Source: Eubacterium sp.
Lineage (GTDB): Bacteria; Bacillota_A; Clostridia; Peptostreptococcales; Anaerovoracaceae
NCBI GenBank assembly: GCA_017425345.1
Contig: JAFOML010000033.1
Location: 1-8,333, forward strand
Direction of reading: 5' to 3'
Length of the DNA: 8,333 nt
Under the pieces are notes generated by a model. That model did no database searches and was not told the DNA's origin. It saw only the letters and a list, made by a program, of their open reading frames with translations. Below, one piece after another: positions 1 to 6,791 of this stretch. Positions within the stretch are counted from its first letter, which is position 1. Every line of letters starts with the position of its first letter. A program made the translations under genes and the position numbers.

Positions 1-104
1 GCGGGTTCCATTTCCGACTTTCAGTGGTGGGTTATAATCCACCACTGAAACCCGGAGGAGCTGAAGCTCCCGGCGCCCGTTGCAGTCGTTCGCTACGTCC
101 TTGA
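1..104 (+). repeat. Left copy of a 104-bp structured direct repeat
   Basis: This stretch recurs at 8230-8333 in the same orientation with a single difference (A at 41, C at 8270). It contains a perfect 12-bp inverted repeat, TTTCAGTGGTGG (19-30) and CCACCACTGAAA (39-50), around an 8-nt loop, and a second hairpin GGAGC-TGAA-GCTCC (57-70). Just past the repeat limit two more small hairpins follow, ACGTC-CTT-GACGT (95-107) and GGAGC-TAC-GCTCC (120-132), so the true unit is probably longer than can be compared here. It lies immediately upstream of the thiolase operon. No transposase is visible. It could be the end of an IS200/IS605-type element, a derived non-autonomous element, a REP-like extragenic repeat, or a structured RNA. 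The repeat and its hairpins are certain; its identity is not. Confidence 0.9.
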
Positions 105-183
105 CGTGCGAGCACGCCAGGAGCTACGCTCCGACTTAAACTGAGAAACAGGATCATAACACCAGGAAAGGAAAGGAACAGAT
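105..183 (+). promoter_or_regulatory. Leader of the thiolase operon, promoter not clear
   Basis: This is the short stretch between the repeat and the first gene. It carries the GGAGC-TAC-GCTCC hairpin (120-132) and a purine-rich run ending in AAGGA about 6 nt before the ATG at 184, which serves as ribosome binding site. A good -35 hexamer TTGACG (101-106) sits at the edge of the repeat, but the best -10 at an allowed spacing, TACGCT (125-130, spacer 18), is poor. The operon promoter may therefore lie within or upstream of the repeat, outside the window. Confidence 0.35.
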
Positions 184-1482
184 ATGAGTTTTAGTGATAA
201 TCTCCCAAAGCTGAAGCCGCTTAGCAGAAGCGTTTCCATTGTTGGGGTCGGCGTGACTCCTTTCAGACAGACGAAAGAAGACCCTGAGCTGAACGGAATT
301 ACCGAAGGAGAGCTTTTCGGGTATGCAGCGATCGAGGCCATGCGCGACGCCGGGATTAACGGTAAGGATGTCGACTTCTTTATCCACGGGCAGGCCGGTC
401 CGGGATGGACCAGCAACTTTGCGACGCCGAACATGCACGTCGCGAACTGGCTCGGCATGAAGGGAAAAGCATCCTACCATCACAGCGAAGCCTGCGCGAC
501 CGGCTATGTCGCGCTCGAGACCGGCGCAGCAATGATCGCATCCGGCGCTTACGACGTAGTGCTTTCCGGCTGTGTGGAAATGCCCCATTCGATCGCATAC
601 CCCGACAGAGTCCTGACAAAGAGAAGACTCGGGACAGAAGCGATCTTCCACGAGACGCTCTGTTCGACGATCACGAGGGACTATAACCTCTTCACGAACG
701 GTATCCTTCCTTTCCACTGGGAATCCTGGTTCCAAGCCTATGTTGAAGAAAACGGCCTGACAGACGAGATGGCAGACGACCTCCTCGTTCACATGACGAT
801 CAACGCCAGAAAGATGGCTGCGATCAATCCGCTCGCTCTGGCCTATGGAAAGACCTACGACGAAGTCGCGAAGGAAAACGGATTCGAAACCGCAGAAGAA
901 TACCTGACATCCAAGTGGAATCCGAAACTCGGTCACTGGTACCGGGTCAGCAATTTTGAGCAGAGATGCGACGGCGCCGGCGCGTTCGTGCTGATGCCGA
1001 CAGAAATGGCTTACCGGTACACCGATCACCCGATCGAGATCCTCGGGATCGGACACTCCTGTGTCGAATACGGGAATCCGCAGAACGAGAGGACCGGAAC
1101 CATCAACGCTTACAATCAGGTCAAAGAACTGACCGGACTGACCGGAAAAGATATGGATCTGTTCATGACCAACGACTTCTTCCTCGCACAGCAGCTCCTG
1201 TCTGCAGAGGCATGTGAGTACCTGCCGAAGGGCGAAGGCTGGAAATACATGATGGATGACAGATGTATGTTTACAGGCGACAAGCCGATCCAGACCAACG
1301 GCGGCAGATGCCATTACGGCCACGCAGCCGCGGCATCCGGCACACACGATATCTACGAGGTCTGCATGCAGATGAGAGGGGAAGCGGATGATCATCAGAT
1401 CGACCGTCCGATCCGGCATGCGATGCTTCGCGGATTCGGCGGCGGACAAAACCTGCTCTGCCTGATCCTGAAGTATAACTAA
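184..1482 (+). CDS. SCP-x type thiolase / lipid-transfer thiolase-like acyltransferase or lyase
   Basis: 432 residues of the thiolase superfamily, closest in motifs to SCP-x/nonspecific lipid-transfer thiolases. The N-terminal strand VSIVGVGVTPF (17-27) is typical of this branch. The nucleophile region EACATGYVALETGA (102-115) gives Cys104 as the acyl-accepting residue, and NGGRCHYGHAAAASG (372-386) gives the family His380. The usual second catalytic cysteine near the C-terminus is not seen: the loop reads RGFGGGQ (416-422). Family members of this kind often need a DUF35 partner (steroid side-chain Ltp2-ChsH2 aldolase, archaeal thiolase-HMG-CoA synthase complex, PhlACB), and the next gene, 18 bp downstream, is a DUF35 protein. 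The likely role is Claisen-type formation or cleavage of a beta-keto or beta-hydroxy thioester in the cytoplasm. The substrate is unknown, and a retro-aldol or acyl-transfer activity is as plausible as ordinary thiolysis. The start follows a purine-rich RBS. Confidence 0.88.
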   Translation: MSFSDNLPKLKPLSRSVSIVGVGVTPFRQTKEDPELNGITEGELFGYAAIEAMRDAGINGKDVDFFIHGQAGPGWTSNFATPNMHVANWLGMKGKASYHHSEACATGYVALETGAAMIASGAYDVVLSGCVEMPHSIAYPDRVLTKRRLGTEAIFHETLCSTITRDYNLFTNGILPFHWESWFQAYVEENGLTDEMADDLLVHMTINARKMAAINPLALAYGKTYDEVAKENGFETAEEYLTSKWNPKLGHWYRVSNFEQRCDGAGAFVLMPTEMAYRYTDHPIEILGIGHSCVEYGNPQNERTGTINAYNQVKELTGLTGKDMDLFMTNDFFLAQQLLSAEACEYLPKGEGWKYMMDDRCMFTGDKPIQTNGGRCHYGHAAAASGTHDIYEVCMQMRGEADDHQIDRPIRHAMLRGFGGGQNLLCLILKYN

Positions 1483-1500
1483 GAAGGGGGAGGAAATACA

Positions 1501-2535
1501 ATGAAGGTCATTAAAACAGAACGAATCGTAAAAACATATTATGACGCATTGGAAGAAGGAAAAGTCCTCGGACGCAAATGCCCTTCCTGCGGACACATTG
1601 AATTCCCGCCTTACCTCGCCTGCAACGAGTGTGGGAATCTGGACACCGAATGGGTCGATCTGACCAATGCCAGAGCACGGATCCTGCAGGTCCTGCCCCC
1701 GCTGAACGTTTTTCCGGAGACGGAATTCGCGAACGAGAACGACGGATTCGTCGCTGTGTGCATCCAGCTCGAAAACGCGGATCCTTACGTGACCTCTATG
1801 GTCCACGTCGGAAAGGACGCATATGAGAGGATCCACGAGAACATGGACAGCATCGTCCTGAAGCCATATATCATTCAGGGAGCAGACACCAAAGTTTGTT
1901 CGTGGGTGGATGAAAACTTTGTCGAAGAACCAAAGAAGGAAGAAGCCGCAGCCCCCGAAGCAGAAGCTCCGGCTCAGGCAGCAGCGGAACACGATGAGAT
2001 CACGAAGACCGTCATCAGCTGCGCTGCGGAAGCCTATGATGCAGAAGAATCGTCGATCAGCCTGGCCACGGATATCCGCGAGGATCTCTCACCGGAGTCC
2101 ATGAAGATGATCGTGATGCTTTCCAACATCGAGGAAGAGCTGGACGTCGTGATCGAGATCCCGGAGGCGGGTAATTTGAACACCATTGCAGACTTTGTCA
2201 ACACGGTAAGGGCCAAGCTCGGCATGAGTGGCACGGTCTCGGCAGAAGGCGCCGCATCTTCCGCAGCCAGCGCATCCCAGTCCGGTTCCGCAGAAGAGCT
2301 CGACGACGTGGCGAAGGCAGTGATCGCGGCAGCAGCGGAAGCCTATGAGGTGGACGAAGAAGCGATCACCCTGTCGACCGACATCCGCGAGGACCTTTCG
2401 CCAGAATCCATGAAGATGATCGTGATGCTCTCCGGGATCGAAGAGGCGCTGGACGTCGTGATCGAGATCTCCGAAGCGGGATCCCTGAACACGATCGCCG
2501 ACTTTGCAGCATTGACCAGAAAGAAATTAGGATAA
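1501..2535 (+). CDS. DUF35 zinc-ribbon/OB-fold protein fused to two tandem acyl carrier protein domains
   Basis: 344 residues in three parts. Residues 1-140 are a DUF35 (ChsH2-like) domain: an N-terminal helix, a rubredoxin-like zinc ribbon with Cys27, Cys30, Cys41 and Cys44, then an OB-fold. An Ala/Glu/Pro-rich linker (about 142-164) leads to ACP domain 1 (165-241). A Ser/Ala/Gly linker (242-264) leads to ACP domain 2 (265-344). By hand alignment the two ACPs share 55 of 77 residues, including an unbroken 18-residue block, so they arose by tandem duplication. The presumed phosphopantetheine serines are Ser200 and Ser303, each in the context SPESMKM, where classical ACPs have DSLD. DUF35 proteins normally pair with a thiolase-fold partner, here the gene just upstream. 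The ACPs suggest that acyl intermediates are held on this subunit. The start at 1501 follows a GGGGGAGGA site. No phosphopantetheinyl transferase gene is in the window. Confidence 0.88.
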   Translation: MKVIKTERIVKTYYDALEEGKVLGRKCPSCGHIEFPPYLACNECGNLDTEWVDLTNARARILQVLPPLNVFPETEFANENDGFVAVCIQLENADPYVTSMVHVGKDAYERIHENMDSIVLKPYIIQGADTKVCSWVDENFVEEPKKEEAAAPEAEAPAQAAAEHDEITKTVISCAAEAYDAEESSISLATDIREDLSPESMKMIVMLSNIEEELDVVIEIPEAGNLNTIADFVNTVRAKLGMSGTVSAEGAASSAASASQSGSAEELDDVAKAVIAAAAEAYEVDEEAITLSTDIREDLSPESMKMIVMLSGIEEALDVVIEISEAGSLNTIADFAALTRKKLG

Positions 2536-2562
2536 CAGTCCGAGAAAGAAGAGGAGATCAGG

Positions 2563-3564
2563 ATGGAATTTATTGAAAAAATCTATGAGCAGGCGAGATC
2601 CGATCAGAAGAAGATCGCTGTCCCGGAAAGCACGAACGAAGTGATGCTGAAGGCGTCTGCAAAAGTTCACGCAGACGGCATCTGTCAGATCGTGCTGGTC
2701 GGAAATCCGGAGAAAATACAGGCAAAGGCCGCTGAGATCGGTGCAGATATCACCGGCATTCAGATCACAGACCCTGCAGACGAAGCGTACAAGACCATGC
2801 TGCTCGACAAGTACGAAGCCTCTCCGAAAAAGGTCATGGGCAGAAAATTCGTCGGAAAGCGCATCGGGGATCCCGTCTACCTGGCGACCCTGATGGAAGC
2901 GGTTGGCGAGGTCGACGCAACGATCGCAGGCATCGACACCACGACATATGAGTTCGTACTGGCAGCAAACAGCATCATCGGAATGGCGCCCGGCTGCGTC
3001 ACTGCATCCGGTCTTCAGATCCTGGAACTGGAAGAGTTCCAGGGGGAAAAGGACAAGTTCATCGGCATCTCAGACGGCGCGATCAACGTAGAACCGACGA
3101 TCGAGCAGCATGCCGGAATCGCCATCGCCTCCTGCGATACCTTCAAGGCCATCACCGGGCTCGAGGCAAAATGCGCATTCCTGTCCTACTCAACAGACGG
3201 TTCCGGCGGTATGAGTGCCCCGGTCAAGAAAGTCAGAGCAGCGGTCGAACTCGCGCAGGAGCTCAGACCGGATCTCGCGATCGACGGGGAATTCCAGTTC
3301 GACGCCGCCATGATCCCAAGAGTCGGAGAAAAGAAGGTGAAGAGAGAGAGCAAAGTTGCAGGACACGCAAACGTTCTGATCACACCGGATGCTGCCGGCT
3401 GCAACATCTGCGGCAAGGCGATCCAGTTCTCCGCCAGATGCAAATCCTACGGCCCGCTTTATCAGGGCTTCCGTCTGCCGATCCTGGACTGCTCCAGAGG
3501 CATGGACGAAGTGATCGCATACGACAATATCGCGCTGCTTTGCGTGCAGGCACAGGCTGTCTGA
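2563..3564 (+). CDS. Pta/Ptb-family phosphate acyltransferase
   Basis: 333 residues of the phosphate acetyl/butyryltransferase family (PF01515), which interconverts an acyl thioester plus phosphate with an acyl phosphate. Visible family motifs are the N-terminal KKIAVPES (16-23), FLSYSTDGSG (206-215), DGEFQFDAA (241-249), VAGHANVLITPD (265-276), and the C-terminal GPLYQGFRLPILDCSRG (297-313) with the active-site Ser-Arg pair at 311-312. The usual NIGYK-like loop is changed to NICGKAIQFS (281-290), and the region is cysteine-rich, so the acyl specificity may differ from standard Pta. The length is nearer to Pta than to the shorter Ptb, but the adjoining kinase is of the butyrate-kinase type. 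It starts 27 bp after the ACP fusion gene, with GAGGAG 6 nt before the ATG. Inferred role: move the acyl group from the ACP-bound or CoA-bound thioester to phosphate. Confidence 0.87.
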   Translation: MEFIEKIYEQARSDQKKIAVPESTNEVMLKASAKVHADGICQIVLVGNPEKIQAKAAEIGADITGIQITDPADEAYKTMLLDKYEASPKKVMGRKFVGKRIGDPVYLATLMEAVGEVDATIAGIDTTTYEFVLAANSIIGMAPGCVTASGLQILELEEFQGEKDKFIGISDGAINVEPTIEQHAGIAIASCDTFKAITGLEAKCAFLSYSTDGSGGMSAPVKKVRAAVELAQELRPDLAIDGEFQFDAAMIPRVGEKKVKRESKVAGHANVLITPDAAGCNICGKAIQFSARCKSYGPLYQGFRLPILDCSRGMDEVIAYDNIALLCVQAQAV

Positions 3565-3595
3565 CTGCTGGTTCAGCAGGAAAGGAAAGATCACC

Positions 3596-4705
3596 ATGAA
3601 AGAATATACCGTACTGACCATCAATCCCGGCTCCAGCAGCACGAAGGTCGGCGTCTACAAAGGCGGAAAAGTCATCCTCGACGAGACCGTGGACCACGAT
3701 ACGCATGAATTCGACGACTGCAAAACGTTTGCTGACCAGGAACCGATCCGCACCAAGAGGATCATGAGCATTCTCGAACGTGCCGGCATCGATCTGGCGT
3801 CCGTTGACGCGGTCTCCGGAAGAGGTGTGGGCGTTTACTCCTGTGAAGGCGGCACCTATCTGATCGATGACACCGCGTTTTCCCACGCGCAGAACGATGT
3901 GGCGGGGATCCACCATCCGGCGACCCTCGGGATCGTGATCGCAAAGAAGCTGGGCGACCAGCTGGGCGTACCCTCCTACTTCGTCAACCCCATGAGCGTG
4001 GACGAACTGTGCGACGAAGCCAGAATGACCGGCGTCAAAGGACTGTACCGTCCATCGCACGGCCATCCGCTGAATATGAAACAGGTTGCAATCAATCACA
4101 GCAAACTGCAGGGAAAGAAGTATGAAGACTGCAACTATGTGATCCTTCACATGGGCGGCGGGACCAGCATCGCTGCGCACCGGAAAGGCAGGATCATCGA
4201 CAGCACGAGATCCGGCGACGGACAGGGCGTGATCTCGCCGAACCGTTCGGGAGACCTCTGCATCGATGACGTGATGACCCTGATGAAGCAGCGCCATATC
4301 GACCTCGAACAGGTCAATATGCTCGCGGCGAGAAAAGGCGGACTCGTGGACCTTGTCGGAACGGACGATGTCCGCAAAGTCAAGCAGATGATCGCAGAGG
4401 GAGACAAATTTGCCGAGCTGGCGTACAATGCCATGATCTACACCTTCATCAAGTGGACTGCCATGATGGCAGGTGCGCTTGGCGGAGAGGTGGACGGGAT
4501 CCTGATGACCGGCGGAATGGCCTACGACGAGGAACTGGTCGCGAAGGTCAAAGCGAAAACCGAATGGATCGCACCCGTATTCGTCTACCCGGGAAGCTTT
4601 GAGACCGAAGCGCTGGGTGCAGGCGCAGAACGTGTGCTCAGCGGGGAGGAAACAGTGAAAACGTATACCGGAAGACCCGTATGGGACGGATTCGACTTTG
4701 CATAG
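3596..4705 (+). CDS. Butyrate-kinase family carboxylate kinase
   Basis: 369 residues of the acetate/butyrate kinase family (ASKHA fold, PF00871). It makes ATP and a carboxylate from an acyl phosphate and ADP, or the reverse. The whole length matches butyrate kinases rather than acetate kinases: the phosphate-1 loop INPGSSSTK (9-17), SGRGVGVYSCEGGTYLI (74-90), ILHMGGGTSIAAHRKGRIID (183-202), GLVDLVGTDD (249-258), the adenosine-binding TGGMAYDEEL (305-314), and IAPVFVYPGSFETEALGAGA (325-344). It is slightly longer than typical family members because of a C-terminal tail (352-369). With the preceding phosphotransacylase it forms the classical two-step ATP-yielding pair, 31 bp apart. The acid it acts on cannot be told from sequence; short or branched-chain acids are known for the family. 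Confidence 0.92.
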   Translation: MKEYTVLTINPGSSSTKVGVYKGGKVILDETVDHDTHEFDDCKTFADQEPIRTKRIMSILERAGIDLASVDAVSGRGVGVYSCEGGTYLIDDTAFSHAQNDVAGIHHPATLGIVIAKKLGDQLGVPSYFVNPMSVDELCDEARMTGVKGLYRPSHGHPLNMKQVAINHSKLQGKKYEDCNYVILHMGGGTSIAAHRKGRIIDSTRSGDGQGVISPNRSGDLCIDDVMTLMKQRHIDLEQVNMLAARKGGLVDLVGTDDVRKVKQMIAEGDKFAELAYNAMIYTFIKWTAMMAGALGGEVDGILMTGGMAYDEELVAKVKAKTEWIAPVFVYPGSFETEALGAGAERVLSGEETVKTYTGRPVWDGFDFA

Positions 4706-4718
4706 AGGAGAAGGCTCC

Positions 4719-5450
4719 ATGAAGATCTGCGACATCAAAAGCAGCCAGGCGAAGGGACTGTACCGGGAATCCGTTCTGATCGACAGACAGTATGCCCTGG
4801 GGGACCTCGCAAGGCTGCTTCAGAGAACCACAGAAAATGCAATGGCAGCGCTTGGAATCGACATCAGCATTCTGAAAAGGAAGGGACTGATTTGGGTCCT
4901 GTGCTTCTCGGAGTACAGGATCCGGAGAATGCCCTCCGAAGGAGAGACGCTGGAGATCTGTTCCTGGCCCGGAAAAGAGCGGTTCAACATGTATTCCAGA
5001 AAGTATGCGCTGTATTCCCCGGATGGAGAATGTCTGATCACGTGCGCATCCCTGTTTTCCGCAGTGGACCGGAATACGAGAAAGATGACGGCTCCTTCGG
5101 ATGCAGGCTTTGTGTTCCCGGTCCTGGAATTCCCGGACGAGCCTGCACTCCCGAAAATGACGGAGAAAGGGATCGCGACCCCGCTGGAGCAGCAGCATGC
5201 AGTCAGCATTCATGAGATCGACAGAAATGAGCATGTGAACAATTCCTTCTATCTGGACTGGGCGGAGAACCTGCTGGGAGACTCCGCGGAACCCCCGGTC
5301 CGTCCGGTCCGGCGGATCTGGATCAGTTATCTGAAAGAGATCCGGATGGGCGAGACGGTGAAATTCCAATACGGAAAGGAAGCGGATACGCTGTTCATCA
5401 AGGGGCTGGTCGGAAACGAGCATTGCTTTAAGGCCCTTCTTTCGATATAA
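4719..5450 (+). CDS. Acyl-ACP thioesterase (FatA-like, double hot-dog)
   Basis: 243 residues with the layout of bacterial acyl-ACP thioesterases (PF01643): two hot-dog halves. The first has a helix with LLQRTTENAMAALGID (33-48) and the strand GLIWVLCFSEYRIRRMP (56-72). The second has the signature HEIDRNEHVNNSFYLDW (165-181), with Asp168, Asn170, His172 and Asn174-Asn175 as the active-site-type residues. The family hydrolyses acyl-ACP to a free acid and ACP. The ATG at 4719 is chosen because AGGAG (4706-4710) precedes it by 8 nt; an upstream in-frame TTG (4698) would overlap the kinase stop and lacks such a site. It begins 13 bp after the kinase gene, so translational coupling is likely. Two ACP domains in the same operon make their acyl thioesters an obvious substrate; general fatty-acid release is the alternative. 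Confidence 0.85.
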   Translation: MKICDIKSSQAKGLYRESVLIDRQYALGDLARLLQRTTENAMAALGIDISILKRKGLIWVLCFSEYRIRRMPSEGETLEICSWPGKERFNMYSRKYALYSPDGECLITCASLFSAVDRNTRKMTAPSDAGFVFPVLEFPDEPALPKMTEKGIATPLEQQHAVSIHEIDRNEHVNNSFYLDWAENLLGDSAEPPVRPVRRIWISYLKEIRMGETVKFQYGKEADTLFIKGLVGNEHCFKALLSI

Positions 5451-5451
5451 T
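5423..5451 (+). promoter_or_regulatory. Candidate internal sigma-A promoter before the transporter gene
   Basis: TTGCTT (5423-5428), a 17-bp spacer, and a perfect TATAAT (5446-5451) overlap the stop codon of the thioesterase gene. Transcription would start near 5458, about 28 nt before the transporter ATG. The match is good but unproven, and it would let the transporter be expressed apart from the rest of the operon. Confidence 0.5.
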
Positions 5452-5485
5452 AGATAGGACTATACTTGAGACAGGAGAAATCGAA

Positions 5486-6703
5486 ATGAATCAGAGAATG
5501 AACAGATGGGTCTATGCGATCGTTGGAATCATCACGCTGCTATTCATCGGACTGATCTATGCATGGACAGTCCTGCAGGCACCGATCGCCGCACAGTATC
5601 CCGGATGGAGCAAGGGGGCCATCTCCCTGACCTTCACCCTGGTCATGATCTTCTTTTGCCTGGGCGGGTTTGCCGGCGGACTGCTGGCGAAGAAAGCCCC
5701 CGCACGAACGCTCCTCTGGATCTCTGCAGTGTGCCTTCTGGCAGGGTTTTTCCTCTCGTCGCGCGCGCACTCTCTGCCCGTCCTGTACCTCGGATTCGGA
5801 GTCCTTTCCGGCTTCGGCTCCGGCCTTGCCTACAACGCGGTCCTGAGCACCGTGGGAAAATGGTTCCCGGACAAGCAGGGGCTGATCTCCGGCCTGCTGC
5901 TGATGGGATTTGGCATGAGCAGTTTCCTGATGGGCAAAGTCTACACCGCCTTTGCCCCCTCCGACGGAAGCGACGCATGGCGCTCAGCCTTCGCAGTCCT
6001 TGGAATCGCGATCTTCGTCGTGGTCGTGATCGCAAGTTTCTTTATCGTAAAACCGGACGAAAGCTGGCAGGCGCCTGCTTCCGACAGCCGCAAGAAGCCG
6101 CAGGAATCCTATTCCGAACTGACCCCGAAGGAAATGCTGAAGACCTCCTCCTTCTGGATGTTCTGGATCTGGGCGATCCTTCTTTCCGCGGCAGGCATGA
6201 TCGTCATGTCTCAGGGGACCCCGATCGTACTGGAAGCCTGCCCCGGAACCGAAATGAGCGATGTCGCGACGATCGTCGGTCTGATCTCGATCTTCAACGG
6301 CATCGGCCGCATCATTTTCGGAATGCTGTTCGATGTGCTCGGGAGATTCAAGGAAATGCTTCTGGGCGGAATCGTCTTTGCCGCAGCGATCATACTCGTG
6401 ATGATGGCGCTGCAGCAGCACAGCATGCCCCTTCTGGCGCTGTCCTTCATCGTGACAGGCCTCGGATACGGCTGCATCACCCCGACCAATTCCGCGTTTA
6501 CGAGCCTGTTCTTCGGCATGAAGAATTATCCGGTCAACTATTCCCTGATCAATATGAACCTTCTGGTCGCATCCTTCGGATCCACGATCGCCGGTCTGAT
6601 CTACGACAGCACGGGATCCTACCACCTCGTTCTGATCGTGACGCTGGTGATGATCGCGGCAGGAACGATCCTCTCCTGTCTGATCCGCAGGCCGGCTGCC
6701 TGA
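5486..6703 (+). CDS. OFA-family MFS transporter (oxalate/formate antiporter-like)
   Basis: 405 residues with about 12 hydrophobic segments and a central hydrophilic loop (about 190-215), as in the major facilitator superfamily. The pattern YAWTVLQAPIAAQY (25-38), followed by WSKGAISLTFTLVMIFFCLG, and GKWFPDKQGLISGLLLMGFG (124-143) are characteristic of the OFA (oxalate:formate antiporter) subfamily, as is the FFGMKNYPVNYS segment in the second half with a conserved basic residue. OFA members exchange or carry small mono- and dicarboxylates across the cytoplasmic membrane. The position after an acyl-phosphate kinase and thioesterase suggests uptake of the pathway's acid substrate, export of its product, or antiport of both. 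The ATG at 5486 follows AGGAGA (5473-5478). No convincing terminator follows the gene. Confidence 0.88.
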   Translation: MNQRMNRWVYAIVGIITLLFIGLIYAWTVLQAPIAAQYPGWSKGAISLTFTLVMIFFCLGGFAGGLLAKKAPARTLLWISAVCLLAGFFLSSRAHSLPVLYLGFGVLSGFGSGLAYNAVLSTVGKWFPDKQGLISGLLLMGFGMSSFLMGKVYTAFAPSDGSDAWRSAFAVLGIAIFVVVVIASFFIVKPDESWQAPASDSRKKPQESYSELTPKEMLKTSSFWMFWIWAILLSAAGMIVMSQGTPIVLEACPGTEMSDVATIVGLISIFNGIGRIIFGMLFDVLGRFKEMLLGGIVFAAAIILVMMALQQHSMPLLALSFIVTGLGYGCITPTNSAFTSLFFGMKNYPVNYSLINMNLLVASFGSTIAGLIYDSTGSYHLVLIVTLVMIAAGTILSCLIRRPAA

Positions 6704-6736
6704 TCCAACCAGCATCCTTTTTTCTGGTCAGCGGGT

Positions 6737-6765
6737 TTGCACCCGAAGAAATTCCCTGATATAAT
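6737..6765 (+). promoter_or_regulatory. Candidate plus-strand promoter downstream of the transporter gene
   Basis: TTGCAC (6737-6742), a 17-bp spacer, and TATAAT (6760-6765) make a near-consensus sigma-A promoter. It points toward the cyclodeaminase-family gene almost 400 bp away, and its transcript would run antisense across the regulator stub (6792-7007). The -35 overlaps a small hairpin, CGGGT-TTGC-ACCCG (6732-6745). It could give a long leader for the downstream gene or an antisense RNA; a chance match is possible. Confidence 0.4.
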
Positions 6766-6791
6766 TCTTCCTCTGAACGGTATTAGCGTAT

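Noticed and set aside
33..38. TATAAT in the loop of the repeat's 12-bp hairpin as a promoter -10
   Set aside because: No acceptable -35 lies 16-18 bp upstream (10-15 reads ATTTCC), and it lies in a palindromic loop where such a hexamer may occur by chance.
154..1992. Long open minus-strand frame opposite the thiolase and ACP genes (612 codons)
   Set aside because: It is a shadow of the G/C-rich third-position coding pattern, with no family motifs, while the plus strand carries clear thiolase and DUF35 motifs. The same applies to the long minus frames at 3380-4738 and 7038-8240 and to the plus-strand alternate frame 5506-6759.
4698..4718. TTG at 4698 as start of the thioesterase
   Set aside because: It overlaps the kinase stop codon and lacks a ribosome binding site at proper spacing, whereas the ATG at 4719 has AGGAG 8 nt upstream.
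6688..6723. CAGGC-CGGCT-GCCTG hairpin followed by a T6 run as terminator of the main operon
   Set aside because: The stem is short, lies within the transporter's last codons, and the T run (6718-6723) is 15 nt away. The alternative ACCAG/CTGGT stem has the T run in its loop. Neither is a convincing intrinsic terminator.
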